Part shown: piece by piece, positions 1 through 8,215 of the stretch
Layout of the letters: each line of letters begins with the position of its first letter
Position numbering within the stretch: the first letter of the stretch is position 1
NCBI GenBank assembly: GCA_965227935.1
Contig: CBDDGS010000047.1
Coordinates: 105,284 to 169,283 of the forward strand
Length of the DNA stretch: 64,000 nucleotides
DNA from: JAWPMT01 sp965227935
Lineage (GTDB): Bacteria > Bacteroidota > Bacteroidia > Cytophagales > Cyclobacteriaceae
Reading direction: 5' to 3'
Position numbers and translations under genes: made by a program
The notes under the pieces: model-generated
What the model saw: the letters and a program-made list of their open reading frames with translations, nothing else
Databases searched by the model: none
Told to the model about the DNA's origin: nothing

Positions 1-1205
1 TCTTCAGGAGTGATCGACGCATTGCCGGTTGCGTCCAGTTGGACCGTGATGTTCTGAGCAACGGCAACGGGACCCACATTGTCCTCAACAGTAACCAAAG
101 CTGTTGCCGTACTCTCGTTGCCACTGCCATCCGTGACAGTGAGCGTGACTTCTTGTGCTGCGCCAGTATCTGTGCAGTCGAAAGCAGTGCGGCTCAATGT
201 CTTGCTGGCAATACTGCCGCAAGCATCAGTGCTTCCATTGTCAATATCTTCTGCGGTAATCGACGCATTACCGGTTGCGTCCAGTTGGACTGTGATGTTC
301 TGCGCTGAGGCCACTGGATCAGTCGAATCAACAATGAGCACATCCTGGATTTGGGAGAAACTGTTGCCAGCGGCATCGGAGTAAACCCACGTAATCGATT
401 GAGGACCTGTCTCTGTGTAAACCAAATCGTCACTCGTTTGCCCTACCAGAGTCCCGTCACAATTGTCTTCCGCCGTTGGAAACGTTGTGATGACTTCACC
501 GCATTCCACTGTCAAGTCAGGCAAGGGATTGACTGTAGGGTCAGGAGAGATCGCATCGGTAGCGGACAGCACATCAATGGTCGCTGTGACCTCACATGTG
601 ATCCCATAGGTGACGGTTACCATGTAGGTACCCTCCGTCACCGCCAGGACCTGTGGCTCACTGCCAATGACCTGACCATCAAGTTCCCATTCATAGATAA
701 ATGTCTCTTCTTCAGGCACTCCCAGCATCTCTGCCGTAAGCGTAGTCGGCAATCCACACGACAGGTCACCCAGTATATCAACACTACCCCCAACACAAGC
801 ACATTCCTGGCCGTGAACGGGGTAAGTAATAAACTGCTGCTTTCCGTTCTCATCCTCCCAAAAGAGCCGGATGGAGTTACTTGCATTCGGGTTGCCATTC
901 TTATTCCCTACAGTGAATGTGGTCTCCCCGGAGATGGCTATCAATTCGCCCTCCTCTTTAGATGAAAGATTCTCCCATCGAACGGGTACATCAAAACTGT
1001 TGGGATTCGTGATTAGGAGCTTCCTCTCAGCAACAGGATCATCCGTACATAGGCCCGAAAGGCTCAATGCTTGAACAGGTTCCTGAGCTTGCGCACAAAT
1101 GAGTGGTAAGCAGACCGCTGCAAGGAATATGCAGACAATGCGGAGTCCTTCCGCTTGGTGCACACGACGGTGCACCGCTGGTTCAGAGTGTGTTTTTGGT
1201 TTCAT
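1..1205 (-). CDS. Secreted Ig/HYR-like repeat protein, N-terminal part (runs off the window)
   Basis: The minus-strand frame is open from an ATG at 1203-1205 to base 1, giving about 401 residues; the C-terminus lies outside the window. Residues about 21-41 form a hydrophobic signal peptide (RIVCIFLAAVCLPLICAQAQ), preceded by a basic stretch. A unique beta-rich region with several Cys follows, then a PKD/Ig-like segment (YEWELDGQVIG), then an HYR-like segment (DLTVECGEVITTFP) and at least two copies of an 82-residue (246-bp) repeat starting AQNITVQLDATGNASIT. Such proteins are usually secreted by T9SS and act in adhesion or gliding; that is inferred, because the sorting tail cannot be seen. 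It is divergent from the tRNA-modification gene at 1547. It resembles the giant protein at the other window end in style, but the repeat unit is different. Confidence 0.85.
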   Translation of the reverse strand, partial: MKPKTHSEPAVHRRVHQAEGLRIVCIFLAAVCLPLICAQAQEPVQALSLSGLCTDDPVAERKLLITNPNSFDVPVRWENLSSKEEGELIAISGETTFTVGNKNGNPNASNSIRLFWEDENGKQQFITYPVHGQECACVGGSVDILGDLSCGLPTTLTAEMLGVPEEETFIYEWELDGQVIGSEPQVLAVTEGTYMVTVTYGITCEVTATIDVLSATDAISPDPTVNPLPDLTVECGEVITTFPTAEDNCDGTLVGQTSDDLVYTETGPQSITWVYSDAAGNSFSQIQDVLIVDSTDPVASAQNITVQLDATGNASITAEDIDNGSTDACGSIASKTLSRTAFDCTDTGAAQEVTLTVTDGSGNESTATALVTVEDNVGPVAVAQNITVQLDATGNASITPE

Positions 1206-1546
1206 AGCTGGCCCCGGTTGAAGAGCAAATCAAATGTAACGTATCGAATTAATTTTAGTACTTTTCCAACACGAAACACATGCAAATCGAGTATGAACCT
1301 GAGAATTTCGACCTGAACCAACCAATAACGTATAGGTAACGCCGTGGTCGGACAGGCATTTTCGTACCTTCGGTACTGCATCAACCTACAGGCCGAATTC
1401 ACTTCATCACTATCCCTGTAAGTGCATTTTGAATTGTGTTATAATCAGCAAATTTCCTACGTACACTGACTCACCCACTTCTGACCACTGACTAGCAATC
1501 AAAATCGCTAAAAACTATCACTCTCAATCCTATTATCTTTGCGGCC
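1206..1546. other. Divergent intergenic region
   Basis: 341 bases separate the secreted repeat protein (minus) from mtaB (plus). I see no supported gene. The right end holds a good promoter -7 box for mtaB (separate entry). The left part is AT-rich and should hold the promoter of the minus gene, but I cannot place it. Confidence 0.6.
1534..1541 (+). promoter_or_regulatory. Bacteroidota-type -7 box before mtaB
   Basis: TATCTTTG matches the Bacteroidota primary sigma factor -7 consensus TAnnTTTG exactly. It ends only 5 bases before the mtaB ATG at 1547, so the transcript would start at or next to the start codon (leaderless or nearly so). No clear TTG -33 box is seen about 20 bases upstream, which lowers confidence. 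Confidence 0.5.
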
Positions 1547-2866
1547 ATGAACAGAAGGGTGGCGTTTTATACGTTGGGGTGCAAGCTGAACTATTCAGAG
1601 ACTTCCTCTATATCGAGGATGTTTCAAGACAAGGGATTTGAGAAAGTCGAGTTCTCAGACCGGCCGGATATTTTCGTGATCAACACATGCTCGGTCACAG
1701 AAAATGCCGACAAAAAGTGCCGCAAGATCGTCAAGGAAGCCAAAAAGATATCACCTCAGTCATTCGTTCTGATCCTCGGTTGCTATGCCCAGTTGAAACC
1801 TAAAGAAATCAGCGAAATCCCTGGCGTGGACGCTGTGCTGGGGGCCGCGGAGAAGTTTCGGCTATTTGAGTATCTGCAAGATTTCACCGCCGCCAACAAG
1901 CCCAAAGTATTTGCCAGCCCTATCCAGGACGCGCGTACATTCCACAGTGCCTATTCCTATGGTGACAGGACGCGTACATTCCTAAAAGTACAGGATGGAT
2001 GCAACTATGGCTGCGCCTTCTGCACGATTCCCCTTGCCCGAGGAAAGAGCCGCAGTGATAGTATCGCCAACATCCTGGACCGCGCACAGGAGATCGCCAA
2101 AACGGACGTAAAAGAAGTCGTACTCACCGGCGTCAATATCGGGGATTTCGGCATTGTAGATGGACGCAGAAAGGAGCGCTTCGCTGACCTGGTTCGAGCG
2201 CTTGACGAAGTTGAGGGTATCGACAGAATCAGGATTTCCTCCATTGAGCCTAACCTGCTTTCCAATGAGATCATTGACTTCGTAGCCGAGTCGAAAAGGT
2301 TTGTTCCGCACTTCCATGTGCCCCTACAGTCTGGGAGTGATGCCATTCTCAAGCGAATGAACCGACGGTACCTGACTGGTCTGTACCGTGATCGAGTGCG
2401 CCATATCAAGTCAGTCATGCCACACGCATGTATCGGCGTAGACGTCATCACTGGTTTCCCCGGAGAAACCGAGGAGGAGTTTCTACGGACTTATGACTTC
2501 CTCAATGAGTTGGACATCTCCTACCTCCACGTATTCACCTATTCCGAAAGGCCCAACACCCAAGCCCTTGAACTGGATGGTGTTGTCCCTCAAAAGATCC
2601 GCAACGATCGCTCTACAATGCTCCGAACGCTTTCTGAAAAGAAGCGGCGCGCATTCTACGAACAGCATCTCGGAAATACTTACAGTGTGCTGTTCGAGGT
2701 CGAAAGTGATAGCAACCGGATGTTCGGTTTCACCGAAAACTACATCAGGGTAGAAGCCAAATATGATCCAGTCCTCGTCAACGAAATCAAAACAGTCCAT
2801 CTGAGAGAGATCAATGACCGGGGACATGTAGAGATTGAAGAACCCACTGAAGTACTCGTCCATTAA
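1547..2866 (+). CDS. mtaB: tRNA (t6A37) methylthiotransferase MtaB
   Basis: A radical-SAM methylthiotransferase that converts t6A37 to ms2t6A37 in ANN-decoding tRNAs. The 439-residue protein has the family length. The N-terminal domain carries the first cluster cysteines C12 (TLGCKLN), C48 (NTCSV) and C79 (LGCY). The radical-SAM motif CxxxCxxC is at C152, C156 and C159 (GCNYGCAFC). The TRAM-like C-terminus is present. The TLGCKLN start and the overall pattern fit MtaB rather than MiaB (N6-isopentenyl substrate) or RimO. The ATG at 1547 follows directly after a -7 promoter box. It is first of a same-strand run with the FAH-family gene 9 bases downstream. Confidence 0.95.
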   Translation: MNRRVAFYTLGCKLNYSETSSISRMFQDKGFEKVEFSDRPDIFVINTCSVTENADKKCRKIVKEAKKISPQSFVLILGCYAQLKPKEISEIPGVDAVLGAAEKFRLFEYLQDFTAANKPKVFASPIQDARTFHSAYSYGDRTRTFLKVQDGCNYGCAFCTIPLARGKSRSDSIANILDRAQEIAKTDVKEVVLTGVNIGDFGIVDGRRKERFADLVRALDEVEGIDRIRISSIEPNLLSNEIIDFVAESKRFVPHFHVPLQSGSDAILKRMNRRYLTGLYRDRVRHIKSVMPHACIGVDVITGFPGETEEEFLRTYDFLNELDISYLHVFTYSERPNTQALELDGVVPQKIRNDRSTMLRTLSEKKRRAFYEQHLGNTYSVLFEVESDSNRMFGFTENYIRVEAKYDPVLVNEIKTVHLREINDRGHVEIEEPTEVLVH

Positions 2867-2875
2867 CTACTCCCA

Positions 2876-3484
2876 ATGAAGATCCTTTGTATCGGGCGCA
2901 ACTACGCCGCACACATTGATGAACTCGGCAATGAGCGGCCTGAGAGTCCCGTGATATTCCAAAAACCGGACACAGCGCTCTTGCGCGATAACTCTCCTTT
3001 CTACTACCCCGGATACACCAACGACATCCATCATGAAGTGGAGTTATTGGTGAAAATCCGTAGGGAAGGAAAGTCCGTTGCACCAGAGTTTGCTCACAAG
3101 TATTATGCTGAGATTGGGCTGGGTATCGACTTCACCGCACGGGATCTGCAGTCAAAAGCGAAGAGCAAAGGACTACCCTGGGATCTCGCAAAAGGCTTCA
3201 ACGGCTCAGCACCGATCTCGAAGTTTGTTTCCAAAGAGGAATTCGACCTCAGCAACACCAACTTCTCACTATTGGTCAATGGGCAGGAGGTGCAGCAAGG
3301 CAATACGTCATTGATGCTTTACACCATTGATGAGATCATCTCATACATCTCCCAGTTCATCACGCTAAAGACAGGAGACATCATCTTCACGGGTACTCCT
3401 GCAGGCGTTGGTCCCGTCCAAATCGGCGACAGACTTCAGGGTTATCTTGAAGATCAATTGATGTTTGATTTTGAGGTAAAATAA
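2876..3484 (+). CDS. Fumarylacetoacetate hydrolase family protein
   Basis: The 202-residue protein is a short single-domain FAH-family enzyme (YcgM/FAHD1-like), a size typical of acylpyruvate hydrolases or oxaloacetate decarboxylases. Expected features are visible: the opening KILCIGRNYAAH, metal-ligand acids near E54/E56 (HHEVELLVK) and D85 (GLGIDFTARDLQ), the lid-lysine region PWDLAKGFNGSAP, and the C-terminal FTGTPAGVGP loop. The exact substrate cannot be read from sequence. It lies 9 bases after mtaB and is probably cotranscribed. A short GC-rich hairpin (3490-3505) follows the stop without a T-tract. Confidence 0.9.
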   Translation: MKILCIGRNYAAHIDELGNERPESPVIFQKPDTALLRDNSPFYYPGYTNDIHHEVELLVKIRREGKSVAPEFAHKYYAEIGLGIDFTARDLQSKAKSKGLPWDLAKGFNGSAPISKFVSKEEFDLSNTNFSLLVNGQEVQQGNTSLMLYTIDEIISYISQFITLKTGDIIFTGTPAGVGPVQIGDRLQGYLEDQLMFDFEVK

Positions 3485-3602
3485 GCCACGCGAGAGCCGT
3501 CTCGCTGAACCTCGCCCGTTGACATTACTAATTATCCCGCTCACACAATTTTTGGGAAACCGCGTTTTCAATTGCAGGCGGTAAATGTTACTTTCGATAG
3601 AA

Positions 3603-5486
3603 ATGAGCGGAAGAAGGATGACACGCCAGCTAGTGTCACATTTCAAATATTTTCTCGGTGTATTGTGGATGATTTCGGTGGAGACCTACGGGCAGTCCTT
3701 CACCACTGAGGATTACTACATGTTTCCGGTCAATCCCGGTGTGACCAATTACCTGGCCGGGACGATGGGCGAGATGCGTGGCACGCACTTCCACGGCGGC
3801 ATCGATATAAGAACTGGTGGCCGAGTGGGACTTCCGGTTTACGCCGCCGCCGACGGTTACATTGCCAGAATGAGGGTGCAGTCCGGGGGCTATGGTCATG
3901 TGCTGTATATGCGGCACCCCAATGGTACTTCTACGGTCTATGCTCACCTCGACCGCTTCGCACCGCACCTTGAAAGTCACCTGATTGCCAAGCAGTACGA
4001 GCGCGAGGCATATTTCATCGATCTCTATCCGGGATCAGAGCAATTCACTTTTCGCAAGGGCGAAGTGATCGGTTACTCCGGAAATACGGGATCCTCCTCA
4101 GGGCCTCACCTGCATTTCGAAATCCGCGACCCCCAGCAACGTGTATTGGACCCACTCAAGTTTGGTTTCAGCGAAATTCGGGACCGCATTCGCCCCACAC
4201 TGCAACGACTGGCCTTTGTGTGCCTGGACGGCAATTCCCGCGTCAATGGCGCTTTTGGCAGGTACGAATTTGGGGTTACACCCACACCGGAGGGATATCG
4301 CTTGACGAAACCCCTCGTATTGGAAGGGCGCATCGGCATTGAGATGCAGTACCTCGATCGTCACGACGGGTCCAGCGCCCGCAATGGCATTCCTGAGATC
4401 GTTATGACCGTAGATAGCGACACAGTTTTCCACCAGAAGAAATCCGAAATCTCCTACTCCAAGATGCGCAATATCATCGTACACATGGACTACCCCACCT
4501 ACGTTACGAAGCGCAGAAAATTCAACAAGCTCTATCGCGACGAAGGCAACGAGTTGGACTTTTATCCCACCACCAACGGGGGACTCGTTTTTGGGGAAGA
4601 GGCAAGAGATCTGGAGATCAAGCTCATTGACTCGTATGAAAACGTCGCCACCTTTGCCAAGACCGTCAATCAGCAGACCATACAGTATCCGATCACGCCA
4701 GAGATCAGAGACTTTGATGTGATCGGCAACCACCTACATATCCAGTCACCCTCGCCTACGATCACGGTGGATGCCAACGGCCTTGAGTACACGCTCGATC
4801 CTTATCAGCAGACAAGTAGTAGTAGCTACTTCACGTGGGACCTAAGGGCCGGACTGCCCGACACCCTGTTCGTCGGAGATCGCAAGATCCAGACACACTT
4901 CCAGGCGATGATCCCTTCTGGGCAGGAATTTCAATTCTTCACACCAGACATCAACCTCTCCTTTGGGAGACGGGATCTATTTGACACACTGTACCTAAGA
5001 TTCGAAAAAGAGGAAACCCTTTCCGAAGAGATCTTCCGTTTTTACAACCGCCAGACAGCTTTTCGCCAAAACGTCGACCTTACACTGCGCCCTACCGGCA
5101 CGTATTCGGACAAGGCCCATGTGTACGCCAAAGCCGGTCGCAACTACGCCTTCCAGGGTGGTGAATGGGATCAGGGCACCATAAAGATCCGCACGCGCGA
5201 TCTGGGCACCTACACGATCAAAGAGGACACCACTCCCCCCGAGATCCGTGTCATCCGTTTGGATCAGGAAAAAATCATCTTCCGTATCGGCGATGACCTC
5301 TCCGGTGTCGAAACCTACCGAGCCACTCTCAATGGCAACTGGCTATTGCTGAAGTACGACGCCAAACGCAGCCGCCTCGAAAGTGCTGATGAACCGAACA
5401 AGTCTTTTGATGGAGAGTTTATACTGGAAGTTACCGACAACGCCGGCAACAAACGTATTTATCAAAAAACTATATCCAATTCATGA
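3603..5486 (+). CDS. M23 family metallopeptidase (LytM-type, secreted)
   Basis: Zn peptidase expected to cleave peptidoglycan cross-bridges or stem peptides in the periplasm. The M23 domain comes right after the signal peptide: the HxxxD motif is HGGID and the HxH motif is HLHFEIRD in GSSSGPHLHF. The remaining ~450 residues are beta-rich with no domain I recognise. In-frame ATGs occur at 3585, 3603 and 3618. I prefer 3603 or 3618 because the hydrophobic signal (FKYFLGVLWMI) follows closely and because TACTTTCG at 3589-3596, one mismatch from the -7 box, would lie inside the gene if 3585 were used. The stop overlaps the next ATG (ATGA). Confidence 0.88.
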   Translation: MSGRRMTRQLVSHFKYFLGVLWMISVETYGQSFTTEDYYMFPVNPGVTNYLAGTMGEMRGTHFHGGIDIRTGGRVGLPVYAAADGYIARMRVQSGGYGHVLYMRHPNGTSTVYAHLDRFAPHLESHLIAKQYEREAYFIDLYPGSEQFTFRKGEVIGYSGNTGSSSGPHLHFEIRDPQQRVLDPLKFGFSEIRDRIRPTLQRLAFVCLDGNSRVNGAFGRYEFGVTPTPEGYRLTKPLVLEGRIGIEMQYLDRHDGSSARNGIPEIVMTVDSDTVFHQKKSEISYSKMRNIIVHMDYPTYVTKRRKFNKLYRDEGNELDFYPTTNGGLVFGEEARDLEIKLIDSYENVATFAKTVNQQTIQYPITPEIRDFDVIGNHLHIQSPSPTITVDANGLEYTLDPYQQTSSSSYFTWDLRAGLPDTLFVGDRKIQTHFQAMIPSGQEFQFFTPDINLSFGRRDLFDTLYLRFEKEETLSEEIFRFYNRQTAFRQNVDLTLRPTGTYSDKAHVYAKAGRNYAFQGGEWDQGTIKIRTRDLGTYTIKEDTTPPEIRVIRLDQEKIIFRIGDDLSGVETYRATLNGNWLLLKYDAKRSRLESADEPNKSFDGEFILEVTDNAGNKRIYQKTISNS

Positions 5487-5935
5487 TTACACTCAAACCA
5501 GGTGATCCTGCCCCGGCCTTCGAAGGGAAGGATCAGGATGGCAATACCGTGAAGCTATCCGACTACAAAGGCAAAAAAGTCGTCCTCTACTTCTACCCCA
5601 AGGATCAAACCCCCGGATGCACGGCACAAGCGTGCAACCTTCGCGACAACTACGAGCAACTGCAAAAGCAGGGGTACGAAATCTTCGGCGTCAGCCAGGA
5701 CAGCGAGGCCTCACACCAAAAGTTCATCGCCAAGCAGCAGCTACCCTTCTCATTGCTCGCAGATACCGACCACACGATCCACAACCTCTACGGTACGTGG
5801 GGCGAAAAGAAAATGTACGGCAAGAGCTACATGGGCACACTTCGCACGACGTTCGTCATCGACGAAGAGGGCAAGATCAGCGAGGTGATCGAGAAAGTAA
5901 AAACGAAGGATCACACTGCCCAGATCGTAGGATAA
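5483..5935 (+). CDS. bcp: Thiol peroxidase, PrxQ/BCP family
   Basis: Thioredoxin-dependent peroxiredoxin reducing hydroperoxides in the cytoplasm. It is 150 residues, the normal length. The peroxidatic cysteine is C46 in YPKDQTPGCTAQAC, and a resolving cysteine candidate is C51, the spacing of the atypical two-Cys PrxQ type. The conserved TTFVIDEEGKI strand is present. The start overlaps the M23 stop by 4 bases (ATGA), indicating translational coupling. An inverted repeat starts 17 bases after the stop and may end transcription. Confidence 0.95.
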   Translation: MITLKPGDPAPAFEGKDQDGNTVKLSDYKGKKVVLYFYPKDQTPGCTAQACNLRDNYEQLQKQGYEIFGVSQDSEASHQKFIAKQQLPFSLLADTDHTIHNLYGTWGEKKMYGKSYMGTLRTTFVIDEEGKISEVIEKVKTKDHTAQIVG

Positions 5936-5952
5936 GAAGATTTTTGGAGCTT

Positions 5953-6017
5953 CCCGTGAAGTAGAGACACATTATTCTATTGAAACAATAAAGTAGGTAC
6001 CAGTCTCACTTCACGGG
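5953..6017. repeat. Long inverted repeat with inner hairpin after bcp
   Basis: The left arm CCCGTGAAGTAGAGAC (5953-5968) pairs with the right arm GTCTCACTTCACGGG (6003-6017) with one bulged base. Between them an inner TATTG/CAATA hairpin is visible. This could be the bcp terminator or a small palindromic repeat element. No T-tract follows, so a repeat element is at least as likely. Confidence 0.6.
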
Positions 6018-6100
6018 CGGGCTATCGTCACTCGCCTTCCACCCCGCTACCCTATCCATAGAGCCCGTGTCGGCTCAGACAATGACTCTATCCCTAAGCC

Positions 6101-6150
6101 ATCGCCGTCATTGCGAGGAGCTCAGTGACGCGGCAATCTCTGACGGCGAT
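6101..6150. repeat. Palindromic GTCATTGCGAGG-type intergenic repeat
   Basis: Perfect 10-bp arms ATCGCCGTCA (6101-6110) and TGACGGCGAT (6141-6150) flank the sequence TTGCGAGGAGCTC...GCAATCTC. The signature CGTCATTGCGAGG...GCAATCT is one I recall as a widespread bacterial intergenic repeat; related modules occur at 37397-37577 and 37914 onward in this window. Confidence 0.6.
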
Positions 6151-6182
6151 TAGCTAGATAGTTGTGGAGTTAATAGGTTGAT

Positions 6183-6206
6183 GAGTTGAGGAGTTGAGGA
6201 GTTGAG
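6183..6206. repeat. 8-bp tandem repeat (GAGTTGAG x3)
   Basis: Three perfect head-to-tail copies of GAGTTGAG lie just downstream of the kelch-like gene (minus strand), with degenerate copies just upstream. It is a small variable-number candidate with no evident function. Confidence 0.7.
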
Positions 6207-6222
6207 AAGTTTAGATTAAAAC

Positions 6223-7314
6223 TCAGTGACCGTTCTTCACGCGGGGCATTATTAGACCGTCAATTAGTAATTGCCATTTTCCATCCTGCCAGCTCCACGT
6301 GTCACTAAAGACATTGCGACCATCGTGACCACCATACAAGATGACGCGTGCTCCGTCGAACACCATCGAGCTATGGTTCCTTGGCGAAGGTGCTGCAGCT
6401 GTGTGGAGCTGTTTCCAAAGCTCTTCGGTGAATAGCCAGATCTCATCCGTTCGTGATTTACCGTTCCACCCTCCGAACCTTAAGACGCCCACTGGTGTAG
6501 GCGCGATCGCAGCATTGAAAATGCCCGGTGGTTGTTCTACTTCCAACTTCTGCCAAACATCGCCATCCCATGTCCACGTCTCTCCGGCCTTCTTGCCGTA
6601 TTGGCGATCTTCAGTACTTCCACCAAAGAGCAGTACGCTCGCTCTTTCTGTATCATACCATAGCGCTACGCCATGTCTGGAAGAAGGCCCATCTGTTGAC
6701 ACCTGCCGCCAGTCTTCCCCATCGTACTCCCATGTATCCCCCAGCTTTTTATAGTTGCCATCCTCATCTATAAAGTAGCCGCCAAACAGGACCAGCCGCT
6801 GTCTTTGGGGGTCATACGCGAGACTGGCTTCCGCCCTCGGAGAAGGCGAATGTGCGGGATCCAACTTCTGCCAACGACCACTATGATACTGCCAGGTATC
6901 CCCAAGGATGTTGTCCGGATCCGGGGCTGAGCCAAACAGCACGCGGCTCCCCCCAAAAAGCACGATCCGATTATTCCCCTCATCATAGGCCATCGCAGCG
7001 AAGGTTCGGGCTGAGGGACCTGCGTCTGTATCAAGCTGTTGCCACTTGCCTTCATCGAAGAACCACAGATCATTCTTCACCTCTTTCTCTGTGGCTCCAC
7101 CGAAGAGATAGGTGCGCCCATCACCCTGATGGAAGACCATCGAATGGGCATTCCGCGGGCCCTGCGCCTTCACTGGCTCGTGCAAGAATACCATCCAGGC
7201 AAGAAAAAAAGTAGCAAGTCTCACAACCTTAAAAGTCGTATGGCCGGGATACTCAAAATAGTAAATACGCTCAATCGCAGGCTTCAATAATCTATTCGGC
7301 TGCCTTCCTCGCAT
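6223..7314 (-). CDS. Kelch-like repeat protein, secreted
   Basis: The 363-residue protein has about five to six kelch-type blades, each with a LFGG or LYGG motif (YLFGGAT, VLFGGSR, VLFGGYF, LLFGGST, ILYGGHD) followed by a W-x-W/WQxL strand. A beta-propeller of unknown binding role is expected. The ATG at 7314 overlaps the upstream methyltransferase by 23 bases and puts ~30 unusual residues before the signal peptide (LATFFLAWMVFLHEPVKAQ). A GTG at 7224 (residue 31) gives a cleaner secreted start and may be the real one. It is last in a minus-strand run with the methyltransferase and esterase. Confidence 0.82.
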   Translation of the reverse strand: MRGRQPNRLLKPAIERIYYFEYPGHTTFKVVRLATFFLAWMVFLHEPVKAQGPRNAHSMVFHQGDGRTYLFGGATEKEVKNDLWFFDEGKWQQLDTDAGPSARTFAAMAYDEGNNRIVLFGGSRVLFGSAPDPDNILGDTWQYHSGRWQKLDPAHSPSPRAEASLAYDPQRQRLVLFGGYFIDEDGNYKKLGDTWEYDGEDWRQVSTDGPSSRHGVALWYDTERASVLLFGGSTEDRQYGKKAGETWTWDGDVWQKLEVEQPPGIFNAAIAPTPVGVLRFGGWNGKSRTDEIWLFTEELWKQLHTAAAPSPRNHSSMVFDGARVILYGGHDGRNVFSDTWSWQDGKWQLLIDGLIMPRVKNGH

Positions 7315-8179
7315 ACAGCACCTGATTCACCCGGAAGATAGATTGCAGCACCCTGACGACCTTCTTCTTGAGAGGTAGGTCGCCAAACAAAAGCTCCCTG
7401 TAGTTTTCTTTGTCCGCCTCGGCCCGATGCTCGATGACCTCGAAGCCCTCCTCTGTCAGCAACCTCGCCAGCGTCTGCTTATTGAAGAGTACCGTGTGTT
7501 CCATCCCATCAATGATACCCGGGATACGATGCGTAAAGAACCTCAGGAACCTGTACAGTCGATGACCCAAATTGCCGATCTCCGGCGTACCGATCATCAG
7601 CACACCGTCCTCCTTCAACAGGGGCTTGATAGCCTTCACATACACGCGAGGGTCTGTCAGGTGCTCGATCACATGCCAAAAGCGGATGAAATCAAATGAC
7701 TCCGTTTCGAAAGGGGCGGTTTGGAGGTCGCCCTTGTGGAGCGTGACATCCGGCAGGTGCCCTGAGAGGAAATCGATAGCATCCTGATCGTACTCAGTAC
7801 CAAATACTTTGAAGCCATTCATACTTGCCAGGAATAGCGGCTCGCCTAGTCCACAGCCAATGTCGAGGAAGTTGCCCTCGTCCTTGTACTTCAGTGCGTA
7901 ACGAAACGCACCCCGCAGCGAAGGCTCGTCCATGTCGCGATAAGCCTGGAACTTCTTCTCGTGCATCGTCTTGTAGCCAAATAGCTGGAAGTTGCCCTTG
8001 TCGTAATAGTTCTGGTAAAACTCCACAAGCTCATCAGGCTCCGCCATCGGATTAGCAAACACCAGCCCGCAGGATCCGCATTTTGTTCTCGACAAATGAG
8101 GAGCTTCTGGCTGATACCGCATCGCAAAAGGCCGAATATCTCCACTGTCGCAGAGTGGGCAGTTTTTTCTGATCTTCAT
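7292..8179 (-). CDS. Class I SAM methyltransferase with N-terminal zinc ribbon
   Basis: 295 residues. The N-terminus has a CxxC...CxxC zinc-ribbon pattern (C7, C10, C34, C37). The methyltransferase core follows, with motif I FLDIGCGLGEP, the acidic FGTEYD strand, and RFWHVIEHLTDP as the post-motif typical of the Methyltransf_11/23 group. The CxxC-plus-methyltransferase layout is common in enzymes next to glycan or O-antigen genes, but the substrate cannot be inferred. The next gene (kelch-like) overlaps its end, and the esterase lies 36 bases upstream. Confidence 0.88.
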   Translation of the reverse strand: MKIRKNCPLCDSGDIRPFAMRYQPEAPHLSRTKCGSCGLVFANPMAEPDELVEFYQNYYDKGNFQLFGYKTMHEKKFQAYRDMDEPSLRGAFRYALKYKDEGNFLDIGCGLGEPLFLASMNGFKVFGTEYDQDAIDFLSGHLPDVTLHKGDLQTAPFETESFDFIRFWHVIEHLTDPRVYVKAIKPLLKEDGVLMIGTPEIGNLGHRLYRFLRFFTHRIPGIIDGMEHTVLFNKQTLARLLTEEGFEVIEHRAEADKENYRELLFGDLPLKKKVVRVLQSIFRVNQVLYARKAAE

Positions 8180-8215
8180 TGTTCCTAATTGATCCCCCTC
8201 ATAATTCCGATGTAC

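Noticed and set aside
351..965. Plus-strand open frame opposite the secreted repeat protein
   Set aside because: It is antisense to a convincing minus-strand coding region with signal peptide and repeats, and has no recognisable domains.
3490..3505. Terminator after the FAH-family gene
   Set aside because: GCGAGA-GCCG-TCTCGC is a real hairpin but only 6 bp and no T-tract follows, and the M23 gene continues in the same direction.
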